Below are positions 60,231-64,000 of a stretch of 64,000 bases of DNA, one piece after another. Positions within the stretch are counted from its first letter, which is position 1, and every line of letters starts with the position of its first letter. The DNA is taken from the NCBI GenBank assembly GCA_964507185.1, contig CAZDOY010000004.1, forward strand, positions 1 through 64,000. The letters are read 5' to 3'. A program made the position numbers and the translations under genes. The notes beneath the pieces are model-generated. The model made no database searches, was not told the DNA's origin, and worked only from the letters and a program-made list of their open reading frames with translations. This stretch comes from CAVRTJ01 sp964507185. Lineage in GTDB: Bacteria; Acidobacteriota; UBA4820; DSQY01.

Positions 60231-63200
60231 TCACTTGCTCAGCCTTGCCACCATCTGTCCAGACTCCGCCGAATCGATCCTTTGGAGAAAATCGGCGAAC
60301 TGCGGATACTTGTCCGGCCAGATGACCTGGTAGGGCATCTCAAGTCTTCTCCTGATGATGAGCCTGCCGTTCTTCTTCTCCGATGAGAGGGAATAGCTGC
60401 CGAATTCCGTCTTGAGGTTGAGACTCGCCGGTCGGTAGCCGGTTTTCGCGCCGGGCGGCAGCGCGAGAGTGATCGTCTGGTTGATGAAGATCGGGCCGCC
60501 CGTGGATTCGGGGAGTTTTCTTTTCTTGAGGCTCGCAAAAGCCTGGCCCAGATGCAGGGCAGGCAGCGGGTCGGATATCACCAGACTCGGCCCGTCCTGA
60601 TTGGCGTAGCCGTGCACAACGACCGTGTAGTTCCACCGCATCGGCTTGGAGGCGTCTCTCAGGTTCTCCATTTTATAGTCGATCAGGTCTATATTCCCGT
60701 AACGCTTGGAAAGAGCCATCTGGATCACGCGCCTCTTCTGGTCCGCGGCGATTTTGTGGAGGGCTGATCGCATGCTCTCCGAGGCATCGGGATCAAGGGA
60801 CCCTTTGTATTCGACGCGAAGGTCGCCGTTTGGAAGCAGGTCGCGCGTTTCCCGCTCTCCGGCGGACGCCCACGGCCCCATGGAGGACGGGATTTGGACC
60901 CTGTCCCAGGGCTTTTGCGTCATGATCGCCATGGCCTCGGCGCCTTCCAGGTACCAGGGAAGGATGGCCGGGTTCCGGTAGGGGCTGTCAAGCGTGTAGT
61001 AGAGAGGTTTCGAACCGGGAAGATCGACCTCGAGAACGGGAGAACTGAACTGGCCGAGTCTGGGCAGATTCTCCCTGTACACCTTGTCCGGCGTCGCCTC
61101 CGCGATGAGGATCTGATGGGGGATCCCGGCGAGCGTCAGCAACGCACAGGCAACCGGTAACCGGTTACCGTTGCGGGTAAGCAGGGTCATCGTAGGATCC
61201 TGCCAGCTCGCCCGGCCTTCTCCATCGACTTCCTTGAGGCAGTAATCGATGATGTCCTTCAGCCTCTCCTGGTCGGTCTTTGCGCCGGCCACCGCCACTT
61301 TGTAACTGTGCTCAACTTCCGGTGTGATCTGGAAGGAGCCGGCCAGGCCGTTCTTGAGATAGAGACCCACGTCGTGCCACGTGATGCCGCCGACCGCTTC
61401 GACGAGGGGCACGAAAAGGAGCCTGTTGGGCGCGTTCGGTTCCCTGGGCAGAAGCGGCATGTGCCTAAAGTCCCAGTTACGCCACTCCATGTCGCCCGCA
61501 CTTCCTGCTTTGCCGGGAGACGGGAGGTGCTTTTCGAGGAAGCGCATGGGGATCGACTTCGGGTATTCCATGTACCACTGTGTCCGGTGGAATGGCTTAT
61601 CGATATCCTGAAAAAGAAAGACCTGCGATGTGACGTAGGCGTTCTTCTTGACCGCGCTCGGGGGCTTTAGCGTAATGTATTCATACTCGACGAGGTCCCC
61701 CGGTTCAAGCCCCTGCAGGCTGATGGTCTGCTTTTCCGGAATCTGTTCCGGTTCCAGTATTTCTCCGTCGGGCTTGATGGTTCTGATGGAAAGTATGACC
61801 TGTCCGGGCAGGGTCTGCTCCCCCTCCTTGTCCACGCCCTGTTTGTCGTTGATACGGAGAATTCCGTGATAGCGCTCGATGGACGACCCGTCGGGTTCCA
61901 CGCGCGTGAACATCTGGTCGAGTATCTGGGAGGAAGGTGCCTGATCGGGCTCCGTGGTCTTGTCCTCGGCCAGAACCTGCTTGAGATCAATATGCTTGTC
62001 CTGGAAGGGAAGGGGCTTGACGCCGAGTATCATCTTGGCGAGGTCCACCTGGAAGGCGTCCGGCTTGACCGCCTTCAGCGCGTCCCACGCCTTGAACCCC
62101 GCCTCTTTGTCCCCCATCAGGAAACAGCACCTAGCAAGGTAGAATGTGAGCTCCGACGAATCGCGATTGACGGAAACCAGTTTCTCGAGCCGCTTTCTGG
62201 CGGATGCGTATTCGCCTCTACTGAGTTCGAGACGGGCCAGCTTGTACTCGAAGAGCAGATCACGGTCTCCGTATTTCTTGATTTCGCCTTTGATCAGGCT
62301 CTCGAGCGCATGCCACTGCTCCGTGGCACCGTAGTAGTCTTCCCACTCCGGATCTGCATTGCGCAGCTTCTCCAGGCGCCTGATAGCCCGCTCTTCCGCC
62401 TTCAAATCCGGGATCTTCTGATCGAAGTCGATCCAGGCCGACAGCACGCTCTCACAGTCCGGATGATAGGACGATGCTTCCCGGAGGACCTTCCGCGCCT
62501 GGTCCATCCAGCTCTTTCCTTCCAGCCGGTGCGCAAGGGAGATGAACCACCGCGGGTCCGAGGGAGCGCTCTCGGTGAGCCGGCGCAGCAGCACGAGATC
62601 CTCGTCCGTGTCCGAGTTCGTCCCTGCGAGCAAGGCCTTGAAATACAGGGCCATGGGGCAGTCCGGGGCCGCTTTCAAGGCGCGGTCCAGGGAGCGTTCG
62701 GCCCGGCTCTGCGCGATTTTTGTGGGGAGGTCGTCGGAATCGAAGAGGTACATCTGCGCCGACAGACAGTTCCAGAGGAGGCTTTTCGGGGCCCCGGCGG
62801 CGGCGTTTTCCATCATGATTCTTCCGCTCGCCACGTCGCCGAGCCACTTGTTCCACAGTGCCTCATAACCGAGCCACCTCGGATCCTTCCGGTCGAAACA
62901 CGACCAGAAGAGCCCCTTGTTTTCGCCCATGTTCTCGAACCGCGCCGTCTTTCCGCCCGGAGGAACGGGGGTTGAAATCCAGTGCACGGGCAGAGGATTG
63001 CCAGACGCGTCGAGAAGCGCCACGTGAAGGCCGTCACCCACCTGAGCGGCATGAAGTTTGATCAACAGGCGGTGAGCACCCGCCGACAGCCTCACTTTCT
63101 GCACGGCGGTGGGATTCTCCTGCACCTTGAATATGTCCTTGACCAGAAGCACGTGGTCGTCCAAAACGACCCTGAAACTCTTTGACGCGTTCAGATAGAC

Positions 63201-63920
63201 GAGGGCTTCGATCGGTTTGTCGACCGTGAAGGGAACGAGGATGTAATAGTTCGATTCCCTCTGGTCCGGCATGTCGTAGAGGGGAGGCCTCACGAGAATC
63301 CCGTCCAGCTTCGAATACGTCCAGTTCTCGTCACCGATGTCGCCCTTCTCTACGGGATTTTCGTCATAGAACCGCAGACGGCTGAGCTCGGTCTCCGGCT
63401 TTGAAAAGTAGGCTCCCGGTACAAACCCGGCCTGCTCCATGGCCTCGACCCGAGCGGTCCTGTCCCCGGATCTTGCCGCGAGCTTGTACCCGAGCCATCG
63501 GAGGTTGAAACGCACGAGCGGGTCCATGTCTTTCGCCGATGCAAGCTCCGCCAGCGAATCGCTGACCAGACGTACGGTGGCCTGGTCGAATGTCGCATCG
63601 TCGCTGATGAAATCTTCCAGAACAAAGGAGAGAGGACTGCCCGGCGCATTTCGCAGCCCCTCCACGGCCGTCACCACGGACTTTTCGCGTTCACCCCTGA
63701 TCCGCTGAAGAAACGCCAACCCGACGGCGGCTTCCGCGTCTTTAGGATTCTTAACGAGTTCGGCCTTGAGCGCCGTCTCCGTCTTGACGAGATCGCCGCC
63801 GTCGAGCAAGCCCCGCCACCCGTCGGAGAGAGTCGCGTTGAAGGGTGCAACAGCCACGGCGGAAAGCAGCGCCGCCGTAAAGATGAAGCGGATTCCTGCC
63901 CGCATCGCGTTTCTGGTCAT
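60231..63920 (-). CDS. TPR / DUF3857 / transglutaminase-like exported protein, 1229 aa
   Basis: A large protein with a signal-like N-terminus (AGIRFIFTAALLSAVAVAP). Tetratricopeptide-like helices run to about residue 650, with an inserted beta domain near 210-330. A DUF3857 domain follows (ERYHGILRINDKQGV, about 680-790), then a transglutaminase-like domain around 900-1000 with a candidate Cys in LPVACALLTLAGIPHQ. The ending is beta-rich. Such proteins are presumed peptidases, cross-linkers or binding proteins in the periplasm; no role is proven. The ATG at 63920 follows GGAGG and overlaps the previous gene by 4 bp. Confidence 0.82.
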   Translation of the reverse strand: MTRNAMRAGIRFIFTAALLSAVAVAPFNATLSDGWRGLLDGGDLVKTETALKAELVKNPKDAEAAVGLAFLQRIRGEREKSVVTAVEGLRNAPGSPLSFVLEDFISDDATFDQATVRLVSDSLAELASAKDMDPLVRFNLRWLGYKLAARSGDRTARVEAMEQAGFVPGAYFSKPETELSRLRFYDENPVEKGDIGDENWTYSKLDGILVRPPLYDMPDQRESNYYILVPFTVDKPIEALVYLNASKSFRVVLDDHVLLVKDIFKVQENPTAVQKVRLSAGAHRLLIKLHAAQVGDGLHVALLDASGNPLPVHWISTPVPPGGKTARFENMGENKGLFWSCFDRKDPRWLGYEALWNKWLGDVASGRIMMENAAAGAPKSLLWNCLSAQMYLFDSDDLPTKIAQSRAERSLDRALKAAPDCPMALYFKALLAGTNSDTDEDLVLLRRLTESAPSDPRWFISLAHRLEGKSWMDQARKVLREASSYHPDCESVLSAWIDFDQKIPDLKAEERAIRRLEKLRNADPEWEDYYGATEQWHALESLIKGEIKKYGDRDLLFEYKLARLELSRGEYASARKRLEKLVSVNRDSSELTFYLARCCFLMGDKEAGFKAWDALKAVKPDAFQVDLAKMILGVKPLPFQDKHIDLKQVLAEDKTTEPDQAPSSQILDQMFTRVEPDGSSIERYHGILRINDKQGVDKEGEQTLPGQVILSIRTIKPDGEILEPEQIPEKQTISLQGLEPGDLVEYEYITLKPPSAVKKNAYVTSQVFLFQDIDKPFHRTQWYMEYPKSIPMRFLEKHLPSPGKAGSAGDMEWRNWDFRHMPLLPREPNAPNRLLFVPLVEAVGGITWHDVGLYLKNGLAGSFQITPEVEHSYKVAVAGAKTDQERLKDIIDYCLKEVDGEGRASWQDPTMTLLTRNGNRLPVACALLTLAGIPHQILIAEATPDKVYRENLPRLGQFSSPVLEVDLPGSKPLYYTLDSPYRNPAILPWYLEGAEAMAIMTQKPWDRVQIPSSMGPWASAGERETRDLLPNGDLRVEYKGSLDPDASESMRSALHKIAADQKRRVIQMALSKRYGNIDLIDYKMENLRDASKPMRWNYTVVVHGYANQDGPSLVISDPLPALHLGQAFASLKKRKLPESTGGPIFINQTITLALPPGAKTGYRPASLNLKTEFGSYSLSSEKKNGRLIIRRRLEMPYQVIWPDKYPQFADFLQRIDSAESGQMVARLSK

Positions 63921-64000
63921 GACTTGCCTCCGGGAAGGGCGATTCGGAGGCGGTCGTCCGTGGTCCTGTCCGCCTGAAGGCAAAACGCCCTGAAAGCCTT
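63917..64000 (-). CDS. C-terminal fragment of an unknown gene
   Basis: The frame from the window edge encodes 27 residues ending LRIALPGGKS and stops in an ATGA overlap with the 1229-aa gene, the same coupling seen at many junctions here. It is too short to identify. Confidence 0.6.
   Translation of the reverse strand, partial: KAFRAFCLQADRTTDDRLRIALPGGKS

Noticed and set aside
1..64000. CRISPR array, prophage, insertion sequence or integron
   Set aside because: No regularly spaced repeats, transposase, integrase or phage structural genes were seen.

Overview
The window is high-GC (roughly 60%) and comes from a draft or metagenome-assembled chromosome, since it contains a 100-N scaffold gap. 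The organism is a diderm, Gram-negative type bacterium. It encodes Lnt, a TolB-like beta-propeller, an LptM-like lipoprotein, an AsmA/YdbH-like envelope protein, meso-DAP peptidoglycan functions (DapF, Mpl), Tat export and an MMPL/RND lipid exporter. PPi-type phosphofructokinase, Pta-AckA, FabK, a PduS/PduT-like pair, LarE and several acyl-CoA enzymes fit an anaerobic or fermentative/syntrophic lifestyle, for example Desulfobacterota (former Deltaproteobacteria). That placement is inference from gene content only.

Layout. 1-6.2 kb: end of a HIT protein, small unknown proteins, PPi-phosphofructokinase with a textbook sigma-70 promoter, the yebC-ruvC-ruvA operon and a receiver-PilZ protein. 6.5-21 kb, all minus strand: mpl, three overlapping zinc-ribbon paralogues, an acyl-CoA synthetase, recG, lnt, an AsmA/YdbH-like giant, nth and cysK, mostly overlapping or nearly so. 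21-26.3 kb, plus strand: PduS-like and PduT-like genes, tolB and recN. 26.4-35.9 kb, minus strand: a second receiver-PilZ protein, tatC, tatA, larE, an MMPL exporter, DUF502, pgsA, a sigma-54 activator, a TPR membrane protein, tRNA-Arg(CCT) and acylphosphatase. 36-45 kb, plus strand: lptM-like, dapF, an FAH-family enzyme, a PAS histidine kinase, a Nudix-like protein, fabK, a PflX-like radical SAM protein (split by the gap), pta and ackA, closed by a strong terminator. 45-46 kb: a small Cys-rich ORF, a truncated gene copy and its full-length YtkA-like relative. 46.3-64 kb, minus strand: an ABC exporter with membrane-fusion protein, carAB, cheD, an 88-aa protein, a DRE-TIM aldolase-type enzyme, enoyl-CoA hydratase, thiolase, a cNMP-FHA protein and a 1229-aa TPR/DUF3857/transglutaminase-like protein.

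Genes are tightly packed: many neighbours overlap by exactly 4 bp (ATGA or GTGA), implying widespread translational coupling. The most unusual items are (1) a PduS-PduT-like pair, a proposed electron conduit of propanediol microcompartments, with no other microcompartment gene in 64 kb and a 43-residue basic extension on the shell protein; and (2) three consecutive translationally coupled proteins sharing an identical CX2CX14CX2C zinc ribbon and a PF(W/Y)x3GK motif, of unknown function, directly downstream of mpl. The scaffold gap is probably artificial: both contig ends carry the same 55 bp, and merging them restores a single reading frame.
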